Virus record (IMG/VR): IMGVR_UViG_3300027771_001286
Coordinates: 1-21,480 of that record
Strand: one strand, 5' to 3'
Origin: a virus
Length of the DNA stretch: 21,480 nt
Below the pieces are notes generated by a model. That model was not told where the DNA came from. It saw only the letters and a program-made list of their open reading frames with translations, and searched no databases. The position numbers and the translations under genes are program-made. Numbering within the stretch: the first letter of the stretch is position 1; every line of letters starts with the position of its first letter. Shown here in pieces: positions 1 to 5,823 of the stretch.

Positions 1-53
1 GCAGATGAAGCAATAAAGATTACAGCGATCGCTGCAATAATAGTACGAAACAT
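1..53 (-). CDS. Exported protein, N-terminus only (cut by window edge)
   Basis: Only the first 17 codons and two bases are inside the window. They read as a short basic start (M-F-R) followed by an Ala/Ile/Val-rich hydrophobic stretch (TIIAAIAVIFIASS), which is a signal peptide or membrane anchor. A strong ribosome binding site (AAGGAAAGG) lies 8-10 bases before the ATG. The 61-base gap upstream carries a hairpin and an extended -10-like sequence, so this gene may start its own transcript. The mature protein cannot be identified. Confidence 0.6.
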   Translation of the reverse strand, partial: MFRTIIAAIAVIFIASS

Positions 54-63
54 ATTATGTTTT

Positions 64-105
64 CCTTTCCTTATGTTTAAACAAGTTCATTGTAGCATAA
101 GGAAG
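64..105 (-). promoter_or_regulatory. RBS-sequestering hairpin with internal extended -10 element
   Basis: A perfect 9-base inverted repeat (67-75 with 96-104, 20-base loop) places the AAGGAA of the downstream gene's ribosome binding site in one arm. Read on the minus strand, the other arm ends in TGC followed by TACAAT (89-97), an extended -10 with 5 of 6 consensus bases; no good -35 is visible. Read-through transcripts could fold and hide the RBS, while a transcript starting from TACAAT would lack the first arm. T4 lysozyme gene e is a known case of such control. The regulatory role here is inference. Confidence 0.45.
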
Positions 106-114
106 TAGCAATAC

Positions 115-333
115 CTAGAAGTTATTTGTAGATATTTCTATTTCTGTGGGGTTTGCAATTTCCCGCTCAAGCACTACAAGACGATCCTGTAACTCCAATG
201 TGTACTTGATTAGTTTTTGATACTCGTTGGCAGCGTGTTGTGCGTCAACTCTAGTAATACTAATACTCGGACTAACGCCAATGGTTGCCTTCTTTACAAA
301 CGTTTCTAAGTTATTAAAGTTTGGCAGTCTCAT
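115..333 (-). CDS. Small hypothetical coiled-coil protein
   Basis: This 72-residue protein is not recognised. Its C-terminal half (about residues 30-62) is rich in Leu, Glu, Lys and Gln with a heptad-like pattern (YQKLIKYTLELQDRLVVLE), suggesting one amphipathic helix or coiled coil. There is no signal peptide or cysteine pair. Its ATG overlaps the TGA of the upstream gene as ATGA and no strong RBS is visible, so it is probably translated by coupling to that gene. It is the last gene before the 61-base regulatory gap. Function unknown. Confidence 0.65.
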   Translation of the reverse strand: MRLPNFNNLETFVKKATIGVSPSISITRVDAQHAANEYQKLIKYTLELQDRLVVLEREIANPTEIEISTNNF

Positions 334-791
334 AATTTTTTCTGTTTCTCTTGCATTTCAAACTTGTTCATATATGGACCTACAAAATCATTTTTGCCTA
401 GCGTAATTAACTTAGGACAATAACTTGGAAGCCAACCGCTTTCAAACTTAATAATATAGTATCCAGCGCAATAAAAACTCTGACTCTTGGGAGTCTTAGT
501 GTACAACGGTAACTTCCGCTTTAAGTCAAAAATGTCATTAAACGGTTTGCACTTACAAGGAAATCCGTGTACGTCAAAGTCCTTGTTTTTATCTTCTGTT
601 ACTTCTAGTTCGTTGCCAGTAGCAAATTCAATTTTAGTTGAGTCACACAATGATTTAAAATCCGCAAATCTAGCACTTTTTTGATTAATAGTAAGAACGA
701 GATCCTTGGTTTTACGCAAGGTGCCTACTTTTTCTCCGTTACGTTCTACGATCCAAAACTTTTCGTCAATGATGGGTTTAGCAAGCAACAT
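330..791 (-). CDS. Conserved T4-like phage hypothetical protein
   Basis: This 153-residue protein begins at MLLAKPIIDEKFWIVE. I chose this start over one 63 bases upstream because GGAGAAGGA sits about six bases before the ATG and the overlap with the exonuclease gene shrinks to 14 bases. The N-terminal part (FWIVERNGEKVGTL) looks like a small beta domain. The middle has a CKCKPFNDIF segment and the C-terminal half is aromatic-rich (YCAGYYIIKF, LPSYCPKL). From memory it resembles a conserved protein of T4-like cyanophages that often neighbours the RNase H-type exonuclease; I cannot name a domain. The conserved position next to a replication nuclease hints at an early or replication-linked role, as inference only. 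Confidence 0.7.
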   Translation of the reverse strand: MLLAKPIIDEKFWIVERNGEKVGTLRKTKDLVLTINQKSARFADFKSLCDSTKIEFATGNELEVTEDKNKDFDVHGFPCKCKPFNDIFDLKRKLPLYTKTPKSQSFYCAGYYIIKFESGWLPSYCPKLITLGKNDFVGPYMNKFEMQEKQKKL

Positions 792-1788
792 CTTTATCCT
801 TCTCCACGTAACTCTTTTGTAACCATTCTGCATACTTAGGTGCTTCGTCTGCAATGCGCTTTAGCTCATACTTACCACAAAACTTTAGGAACTTTGCTCC
901 TACCATTGGGTTCTGTTTAGGAGCCATCTGCGATCGCATAGTGCTATCAATATACTCTTTAAGCTCTTCAGGCTGTGCTGTTAAGTCTACTAGTACACGA
1001 TTGCGTTCGTAATCATCTAGTACACGATGCTCTTCGCCGTTGTGATCTGTCCAACGTTGTAACATCATATTATTCCAATTAAAGCCCTTGCTATTGCGAT
1101 CATCAAAGGCTTCTAGCAATCCTACTTTGTTCTTACTGCCTTTTTTGCGGACGCCTGGGTAAGCACTAAAGATATTATCAGTTGCATCGCCTCGCATACA
1201 CTTCTCAAACAACAGCCATTCAGGATGGACTTCTTTGTGTTCACCAGTCTTCTTATCTTTTACAGGCTTGCCAAAGTCATCAAACACTCCATCAAGTGTA
1301 ATCATGTTATTAGAGATGCCATTGTACTGCTTAACGTTCTCGCTAACTAGCTGAACAAAGTCAGTATCACTGCTAACAATAACGTGTTTGTCTTCAGGAT
1401 GCATGTTAACAAACCGTGCAATAATATCATCTGCTTCTGCGATATCACACTGCAATGTGCTACAGTTTGCATTTTCTGTTAAGAACGTAACCAAAGAGTC
1501 GTATGCTTCAAAAAATAGCGCATCTTCTTCTTGCTCTAGTTCTGTCTTTGCTTGCCTAGCAGCAACACGATGTGCTTTATAAGGCTTAAAGAAGTCTTTA
1601 CGCCAACTACGCCCTTCTAGAGCAAATACGACATGGTCAGCCTTGCTGATACGCCAGGCACGATTAACTGCACCCATTGTTACATGGATAGCAAATCCTA
1701 CCTTGGTCCACATATCCATGCCACGATGGGCAGCGTGTCTAGCACGAAAGAATGTATTTAGAGAGTCTACAAGTAAATATGTCGTCAC
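778..1788 (-). CDS. rnh: 5'-3' exonuclease / RNase H-type flap nuclease
   Basis: This 336-residue protein has the motifs of the bacterial PolI-type 5'-3' exonuclease and T4 RNase H family, which removes RNA primers and 5' flaps during lagging-strand synthesis. The metal-binding acids are visible in order: D8 (YLLVDSLN), the arch region W62-RKDFFKPYKAHR, EADD at 118-121, SSDTDFVQL at 139-147 and GDATDN at 200-205, followed by an SAYPGVRKKG helix-hairpin-helix-like segment. The length is close to T4 RNase H (305). The start is GTG, supported by GAGG six bases upstream. It ends within the next small gene by 14 bases. This is the clearest replication gene in the window. The symbol follows T4 usage. 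Confidence 0.9.
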   Translation of the reverse strand: MTTYLLVDSLNTFFRARHAAHRGMDMWTKVGFAIHVTMGAVNRAWRISKADHVVFALEGRSWRKDFFKPYKAHRVAARQAKTELEQEEDALFFEAYDSLVTFLTENANCSTLQCDIAEADDIIARFVNMHPEDKHVIVSSDTDFVQLVSENVKQYNGISNNMITLDGVFDDFGKPVKDKKTGEHKEVHPEWLLFEKCMRGDATDNIFSAYPGVRKKGSKNKVGLLEAFDDRNSKGFNWNNMMLQRWTDHNGEEHRVLDDYERNRVLVDLTAQPEELKEYIDSTMRSQMAPKQNPMVGAKFLKFCGKYELKRIADEAPKYAEWLQKSYVEKDKDVAC

Positions 1789-1804
1789 TTTTACCTCATT
1801 AATT

Positions 1805-2578
1805 CTAACCGGGGTTAACTGTCTTATTATTCGTTATTATACTACTAGATTTACTAGAAGTCAACCGCGGAAGTAAAAATTTAAACCATGCATTGTGGCC
1901 ATCTGCGCCATAGTGCTGGCTATCAGGGCTAGCAGTTTTAAACCCTCGGTCTTGTAACCAGTAATAGAATGTACTAGATTTTTCATATGGGTTAATGTAA
2001 CTAGCACCCCAGTCTCTTGGCTCGTCAACATCAAATTGGTTGTATGAGTTAAAGAAAATATGGCGCATGCCTTTGTCGTCTAACTGCTCATGTAAGTCCC
2101 AGATCTGGTCGTGCCAGTATTTGCACTTTTCTCTGACTACATCAGGAGTTTGGTTAATAACCCATCGTTTATAACGGTCACCAAGTTCTTCTGGAACATT
2201 GTCAGTACCACTAGCAGTTACTTGGACATAATTATCGCTAGAATCTTTCCATTCTTCACGTTCCCATGAACTCCATCCGATTACAATTAAGTCATCTGGA
2301 TCTTTAATGGCATTAGGTTGTGCAAAAAACGCTTCCATTCTGTCAACATGTGCTTGTGTAGTTCTAAGTATACGTTCATTGCTACTAGCACTCTCTGCAT
2401 CAGGAACAAACCAAGTAGATAGTGCTTGTGCTAGTTTGAATCCATAAGTTAAAGGAACTGCATCAGGATGAGCTTGACGTCCAAGTTCTGCATACTTTGG
2501 GTCATCTTCTGCAAAGCAATAATCTTTAATTAACTCAGCGCCTGCGCTGTGGCTATCGCCGTTTACATATAAGGTCAT
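1805..2578 (-). CDS. SGNH/GDSL-like hydrolase
   Basis: This 257-residue protein starts with the SGNH block I signature NGDSHSAG, with S9 as likely nucleophile. A DLIVIGWSSWEREEW segment (96-110) fits the strand that follows in this fold, and DSQH (219-222) gives the DxxH acid/base pair near the C-terminus, followed by HNAWFKFLLPRL. SGNH enzymes are esterases or deacetylases acting on acylated sugars, lipids or peptidoglycan; the substrate here is unknown. The start has a good RBS (AAGGAAA). No signal peptide is visible, so it probably works in the cytoplasm or virion. The last 15 or so residues are Ser/Thr/Asn-rich and look unstructured. Similar proteins occur in marine T4-like phages, from memory. 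Confidence 0.7.
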   Translation of the reverse strand: MTLYVNGDSHSAGAELIKDYCFAEDDPKYAELGRQAHPDAVPLTYGFKLAQALSTWFVPDAESASSNERILRTTQAHVDRMEAFFAQPNAIKDPDDLIVIGWSSWEREEWKDSSDNYVQVTASGTDNVPEELGDRYKRWVINQTPDVVREKCKYWHDQIWDLHEQLDDKGMRHIFFNSYNQFDVDEPRDWGASYINPYEKSSTFYYWLQDRGFKTASPDSQHYGADGHNAWFKFLLPRLTSSKSSSIITNNKTVNPG

Positions 2579-2591
2579 ATAGACTTTCCTT

Positions 2592-2774
2592 TCATTCTAA
2601 ATCTAACTCCTTTAATTTAAACCATAAACAATCTAATCCTATAACTAGTGCTAGGATTAATCCTGGCTTTAATACTACTCCAAACATCATTGGCAAACCC
2701 AGGAATAAACCCAAGTACCGTGCTAAAAATTTAATATATCCATCAAGGTCTTTTTTAGGTATTGGTTTTATCAT
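2592..2774 (-). CDS. Small two-helix membrane protein
   Basis: This 60-residue protein has a basic N-terminus (MIKPIPKKD) and two hydrophobic segments (about 18-36 and 37-52) separated by Lys-Pro-Gly, ending in an acidic tail (KLKELDLE). It is probably an inner-membrane hairpin. Its first 20 bases overlap the end of the upstream gene, and the RBS is poor, so translation may be coupled. Together with the 52-residue membrane protein upstream it makes a pair of small membrane proteins around a cysteine-rich protein. A holin-like or superinfection role is possible but unsupported. Confidence 0.6.
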   Translation of the reverse strand: MIKPIPKKDLDGYIKFLARYLGLFLGLPMMFGVVLKPGLILALVIGLDCLWFKLKELDLE

Positions 2775-2970
2775 TTTTCTGTTTCAGTTCATCTTGTAAC
2801 ATCTTAGGATAACCAAATGCTTGGTCTCCGATGTCATACCAGCATGATTGGCACAATGGTCCTTCCATTTCTGAACCACCCAATGCAATCTGGTTATTTT
2901 TATCTATAAAATATTTAATAAAGTTTGCAACTTTAGTTTGGCAACCACAGTTGACACAGGATAGTGTCAC
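2755..2970 (-). CDS. Small cysteine-rich (zinc-ribbon-like) protein
   Basis: This 71-residue protein has two cysteine knuckles, CVNCGC (residues 5-10) and CQSC (40-43), about 30 residues apart, typical of a small zinc ribbon. The rest is polar, with a lysine-rich tail. The start must be GTG: an in-frame stop lies 21 bases before it and there is no other early start. The GTG overlaps the TGA of the upstream 52-residue gene as GTGA, which supports both the start and translational coupling. It could bind DNA, RNA or a protein partner; the sequence does not say which. Confidence 0.65.
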   Translation of the reverse strand: MTLSCVNCGCQTKVANFIKYFIDKNNQIALGGSEMEGPLCQSCWYDIGDQAFGYPKMLQDELKQKNDKTNT

Positions 2971-3125
2971 AGAGCAGGAACTATATTAAAAAGAAAGTAC
3001 TCTACTGTTAAGTACCAAGCCCACACTGGAAACGCCACTGCTAGTAACGTACTCCAAAAACCGTTTGCTAATACTATTCCAGACATCCATGCAATGCACA
3101 ATATTAACCCGATTAAACTTTGCAT
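2967..3125 (-). CDS. 52-residue small membrane protein
   Basis: This gene is easy to miss because of its size. It starts MQSLIGLILCIAWMSG and encodes 52 residues with two hydrophobic stretches (about 4-20 and 26-50, the second with WAWYLTVEYFLF). Its ATG overlaps the TAA of the upstream gene (TAATG), and its TGA overlaps the GTG of the next gene (GTGA), so it fills the space exactly and fits the operon. A longer reading in another frame over the same stretch overlaps the neighbour by more than 100 bases and is likely spurious. Function unknown; a small inner-membrane protein is the only supported description. Confidence 0.65.
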   Translation of the reverse strand: MQSLIGLILCIAWMSGIVLANGFWSTLLAVAFPVWAWYLTVEYFLFNIVPAL

Positions 3126-3490
3126 TATTTGTATTCTGCTTTGCCGTCACCAATCTCATTTCTAGTAACCATGGCTTCGTCTTTCTCGTATGTTTCCATA
3201 ACAACTTGTCTACAAACATCCTGGAACCAACGATCAACCATGTCTTCTTCTACTTCGTTACGATATCCTGCCTTAAAGAGCATCTTAATAAACTGTGGGT
3301 TCCAGTCAAGTTCAAATGCACCACTGCCAGGATTGTCTGGATCAACTTCAAGATCAATAACATTAACCCAGGGCTCGTCTTTCTCAGTAGCGAGTTCCTT
3401 GGCTGACTTCTTAGGAGCTCGTTTCGGTTTAGTAACTTTTTTAGCCTGTCCTAATCCTATCGCTTTCTTAGCGTTATCTAAAAGTCCCAT
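3125..3490 (-). CDS. Conserved T4-like phage protein, basic N-terminus
   Basis: This 121-residue protein starts MGLLDNAKKAIGLGQ, followed by a strongly basic linker (KKVTKPKRAPKKSAKELA) and then an acidic conserved domain with PWVNVIDLEVD, FELDWNPQF and a C-terminal helix carrying WFQDVCRQVVMETYE. An excellent RBS (AGGAGAGA) precedes the ATG. I recognise the layout from conserved hypothetical proteins of marine T4-like phages, but no function is known to me. The basic tail could contact nucleic acid. It overlaps the histidine phosphatase gene by 13 bases and abuts the tiny membrane-protein gene. Confidence 0.75.
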   Translation of the reverse strand: MGLLDNAKKAIGLGQAKKVTKPKRAPKKSAKELATEKDEPWVNVIDLEVDPDNPGSGAFELDWNPQFIKMLFKAGYRNEVEEDMVDRWFQDVCRQVVMETYEKDEAMVTRNEIGDGKAEYK

Positions 3491-4005
3491 TCTATTATCT
3501 CTCCTGTATTGTGTACTTTAAAATCTTGTATGTCATGTGGTGTTCTTTTTCCTAGTACAACTGCCGCAGCTCTTACTGTATCACTGTGGCAAATTATAAT
3601 GTGCGGCAGTTCGTTACTTCGATCTTCTATCTCTTTTAAAAAACTATATACTCTAGATCCGGTATCTTGTAAACTTTCTCCGTTAACCAGAGGAGTTTTC
3701 CATTCCTGGGGAATTTGTAATTGTGTGCCAGTTATATCACCAAAGTCACGATCTCTAATAAACGGGCTTACTTGTTGGGTTTTTCCCCAAGGGGTACTTT
3801 CACATACAATTCTTGCTGTATTAAAACTACGTCTTAGGTCACTGCAATACACATTAGCAATCTCTACGTATTTATCTGCTAAGACCGTAGCGATGTGTTT
3901 AGCTTCAGCCATGCCCTGTTCAGTTAGTTCAGGGTCATGCCATCCTGCTATTAAGTTTTGGACAGTGTATTCACATTGTCCGTGTGTTACCCAAACTGAC
4001 TTCAC
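3478..4005 (-). CDS. Histidine phosphatase / phosphoglycerate mutase-like protein
   Basis: This 175-residue protein follows the histidine phosphatase (PGM) fold: phosphohistidine site VTHGQ with H8, then N17-AGWHDPELTEQG, the CSDLRRSFNTA helix with R59, an acid region RDRDFGDITG (D85 at the usual Glu position) and ICHSDTVRAA with H140. Such enzymes dephosphorylate small metabolites, nucleotides or proteins. The usual Arg before the catalytic His (RHG) is Thr here, which should weaken or alter phosphate binding. The start is GTG, overlapping the stop of the upstream mini-gene as GTGA. It lies in the queD-queE operon, and could act on a nucleotide or pterin phosphate, but this is inference. Confidence 0.8.
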   Translation of the reverse strand: MKSVWVTHGQCEYTVQNLIAGWHDPELTEQGMAEAKHIATVLADKYVEIANVYCSDLRRSFNTARIVCESTPWGKTQQVSPFIRDRDFGDITGTQLQIPQEWKTPLVNGESLQDTGSRVYSFLKEIEDRSNELPHIIICHSDTVRAAAVVLGKRTPHDIQDFKVHNTGEIIEWDF

Positions 4006-4127
4006 AACCCACTCTTTCTTAGCTTATCTTCCATTAGTTCATCTGGTATCTTTTCTTTTACCGTAATGTCTTTCTCTACAGTAAACACATCAGGAAGTCC
4101 AGTGCTATTATTACGTTCCCCAGGCAT
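4002..4127 (-). CDS. Putative 41-residue mini-gene after queE
   Basis: An ORF of 41 codons starts within the last 17 bases of queE (MPGERNNSTGLPDVF) and ends in a TGA that overlaps the GTG of the histidine phosphatase gene (GTGA). It is charged (DITVKEKIPDELMEDKLRK) and fills an otherwise empty gap of 105 bases exactly, which fits the dense operon. No clear RBS is visible, so translation would depend on coupling with queE. The function is unknown, and the gene call is tentative. Confidence 0.5.
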   Translation of the reverse strand: MPGERNNSTGLPDVFTVEKDITVKEKIPDELMEDKLRKSGL

Positions 4128-4977
4128 TGCCGAAAACGTCGACATGAAGCCGGGGGGAGTAACGATAGCCTTTTTTAAGTGCCAGTTCTGCGACATCTTT
4201 TCCGTTTTTAAAATAACTTTCTGACGTGCCTCCGACAGCCATGAGGTATACCGGCGCTTGGACTCCATTGGATCCAAATACTGACACAGCCTTGTCAACT
4301 TCATCCACGTCCACAGTATCACATACCACAAACTTGAAATACAATTGACTATTAGGAATATCGCTGTAACTACGAGCAATGTCAGGCTTAATAGCGTCAT
4401 CCCAATCATGTCCACTAACCGATAATTTAGGGGAACATGACCATGTAACATGTATTCGCTGTGAATTTGTGAGATAAGATTTGAAATCGTTGTGCAGAGT
4501 TTGTGTGGTATTTGTTTCAAATGTAACATTTTTTAAGTCCTTCATACGAGGGTGTTCAAATAGTTCTGTATACATACGTTGCCATCCTAACAATGGCTCC
4601 CCTCCAGTAACTACTAAATGGATATCCTGACCATTCTCCTGTGTCCAACGTCCGTCTGGAGTTAAACTTAGTAAATGTTCTACTAGTCCGTCTACGTCTG
4701 TGTTATTTTGAAACTTCTTAAACGCAGGATGCCACGCTGCATAACTATCACATCCTGTTGTTGCTAGTGGGAGATCATCCAGTTTCTTATACTTTTCTGG
4801 ATTTTCCATAACTTCAGCAGCAATTTCATCTGGCTCATTGGTCTCTTGACCGCGCGGCAGTCCAAACCCAGGACACGTAAAGTTACATCCGTACATGCGA
4901 AGGAAAACACTGGGAACACCAGTAAATCTTCCTTCGCCTTGTACACTATAAAATGCTTCAGTGTATCTAATTTTCAT
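4111..4977 (-). CDS. queE: QueE, 7-carboxy-7-deazaguanine synthase (radical SAM)
   Basis: QueE rearranges 6-carboxytetrahydropterin to 7-carboxy-7-deazaguanine (CDG), the first 7-deazapurine in the queuosine pathway. The 288-residue protein has the N-terminal EAFYSVQGEGRFTGVPSVFLR substrate segment, cluster cysteines C31 and C35 (GCNFTCPG), a probable third ligand C76 (TTGCDSYA) after a long insertion, and the SAM-binding TGGEPLLGW at 124-132. Cellular QueE enzymes have a compact CxxxCxxC; the roughly 40-residue insertion matches phage QueE proteins from memory. It lies two genes after queD and works with FolE (12679-13365) and the DpdA homologue (14427-15893). The ATG has a GAGG-like RBS and starts ten bases after the preceding stop. 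Confidence 0.92.
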   Translation of the reverse strand: MKIRYTEAFYSVQGEGRFTGVPSVFLRMYGCNFTCPGFGLPRGQETNEPDEIAAEVMENPEKYKKLDDLPLATTGCDSYAAWHPAFKKFQNNTDVDGLVEHLLSLTPDGRWTQENGQDIHLVVTGGEPLLGWQRMYTELFEHPRMKDLKNVTFETNTTQTLHNDFKSYLTNSQRIHVTWSCSPKLSVSGHDWDDAIKPDIARSYSDIPNSQLYFKFVVCDTVDVDEVDKAVSVFGSNGVQAPVYLMAVGGTSESYFKNGKDVAELALKKGYRYSPRLHVDVFGNAWGT

Positions 4978-4986
4978 TGATGCCTC

Positions 4987-5244
4987 TTATTTTAATTTAG
5001 ATTTAAGATCTTTAATCATGTTTGGCTTGGTCATACGACGATCCAGTTCAACTCCTAGATCACGGCCATGCTCTTCAATCTTAGCTTTAGTCATTTTTGC
5101 TATATCTTTAGCAATCTTTACTTTTGCTTTTGCTTTTGCAGCTTTTTCTACAATAGCATCTGAAGCACCACTAGCAATAGCATCTAACGTGTCACTTGCA
5201 ACTTGAGGTGTTCTAGTAATCATATTCCATAGTTTATTAAACAT
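4987..5244 (-). CDS. Small Ala/Lys-rich helical protein between queD and queE
   Basis: This 85-residue protein starts MFNKLWNMITRT. GGAG lies six bases before this ATG, and the start overlaps the end of queD, so I prefer it to an ATG 30 bases upstream. The centre (residues 18-55) is a long Ala/Lys/Ile-rich amphipathic helix (EKAAKAKAKVKIAKDIAK), followed by a charged C-terminal part (GRDLGVELDRRM). It has no cysteines or signal peptide. The position between queD and queE suggests a link with deazaguanine synthesis, but I do not recognise it and it may be an unrelated small phage protein. Confidence 0.7.
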   Translation of the reverse strand: MFNKLWNMITRTPQVASDTLDAIASGASDAIVEKAAKAKAKVKIAKDIAKMTKAKIEEHGRDLGVELDRRMTKPNMIKDLKSKLK

Positions 5245-5710
5245 CATATTCTCCATCTTCTCTGTGACCAACACGCATTGCCATGTTGGCGTCTGTCTCT
5301 CTTACCTCTACTCTGGAACACCAAACACGAGTGCCTGGCTCATATGCTGGAAGAAAGATAGTGTTTATATATTCGTATAAGAAGTCAGATAAGCCTTCGC
5401 AACCTGATTTTTCAACTTCTGTAATCTTAGCAAGACCCTTCTTGCCAAGTTCTAGTAGTGTTTCGCGCTCTGGATCATCTTGGGCTACCAGTAGCGTATG
5501 GTCGAACCAATCTTCGAGATTGTCTTTTAGTGGACGCAATCCACCAAAATCAATAACCCAGTTTCGTGCATCTAAATCATCTGTTTCAAATTCAAAATGG
5601 AAACTTAAAGCGTATCCATGAATTAAGTTACAGTGACTATCTGCCCTCCACTGTCGATAACAGACTGGGCCTAGTTGTTTGTATGTTTTTGTGCTAATAT
5701 ATTTTGCCAT
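5237..5710 (-). CDS. queD: QueD, 6-carboxytetrahydropterin synthase
   Basis: QueD turns 7,8-dihydroneopterin triphosphate, the FolE product, into 6-carboxytetrahydropterin, the QueE substrate. The 157-residue protein has the T-fold motifs: WRADSHCNLIHGY (21-33), with H26 and H31 as zinc ligands and C27 as the catalytic cysteine spaced as in E. coli QueD; WVIDFGGLRPL (51-61); FDHTLL with D70-H71; and the C-terminal EVRET. The third zinc ligand of the usual HGH is Tyr33 here. I remember this HGY form from a proteobacterial and phage subgroup, so it is probably active. A strong RBS (AAGGAG) precedes the ATG, and a 102-base leader lies upstream, so this gene heads the queD-queE operon. Confidence 0.9.
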   Translation of the reverse strand: MAKYISTKTYKQLGPVCYRQWRADSHCNLIHGYALSFHFEFETDDLDARNWVIDFGGLRPLKDNLEDWFDHTLLVAQDDPERETLLELGKKGLAKITEVEKSGCEGLSDFLYEYINTIFLPAYEPGTRVWCSRVEVRETDANMAMRVGHREDGEYDV

Positions 5711-5744
5711 CTCTTTACTCCTTGTAGTAGCAAGTTTGATGACA

Positions 5745-5823
5745 CGCAGAATATTTTAAGAGGGTTGAGTGTCTTAGTCCTCATTGTATGTAATATACTA
5801 CTATACTTATCACTATTTTGCAA
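5745..5823 (-). promoter_or_regulatory. queD leader: weak sigma70-like promoter and small hairpin
   Basis: The 102 bases between the oxygenase stop and queD carry no convincing gene. On the minus strand TTGCAA (5818-5823), a 17-base spacer and TAGTAT (5795-5800) give a weak sigma70-like promoter. Downstream, GAGG (5779-5782) pairs with CCTC (5760-5763) across a 15-base loop, followed by an A-rich TTAAAATA stretch. The layout loosely recalls a type I preQ1 aptamer but the stem is only four pairs and the loop does not match well. Promoter likely in principle; riboswitch very uncertain. Confidence 0.35.

Noticed and set aside
2986-3237. 83-codon minus-strand ORF
   Set aside because: It overlaps the conserved upstream gene by more than 100 bases. 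The 52-codon frame at 2967-3125 fits the stops and starts exactly and encodes a sensible membrane protein.
3120-3521. 133-codon ORF on the plus strand
   Set aside because: Antisense to the conserved 121-residue phage protein, which has a strong RBS. The plus-strand product is a Ser/Leu-rich shadow with no recognisable domain.
3509-4066. 185-codon ORF on the plus strand
   Set aside because: It runs antisense to the histidine phosphatase gene, which has clear catalytic motifs. Its Ser/Cys/Leu-rich composition is that of a shadow frame.
4002-4529. 175-codon minus-strand ORF inside queE
   Set aside because: It lies mostly inside queE in another frame. Only its last 41 codons, after queE ends, could be a gene, and these are listed separately.
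5680-5784. 36-codon ORF in the queD leader (MRTKTLNPLK start)
   Set aside because: There is no RBS before its ATG and it runs into queD in another frame. It could be a leader peptide but nothing supports it.
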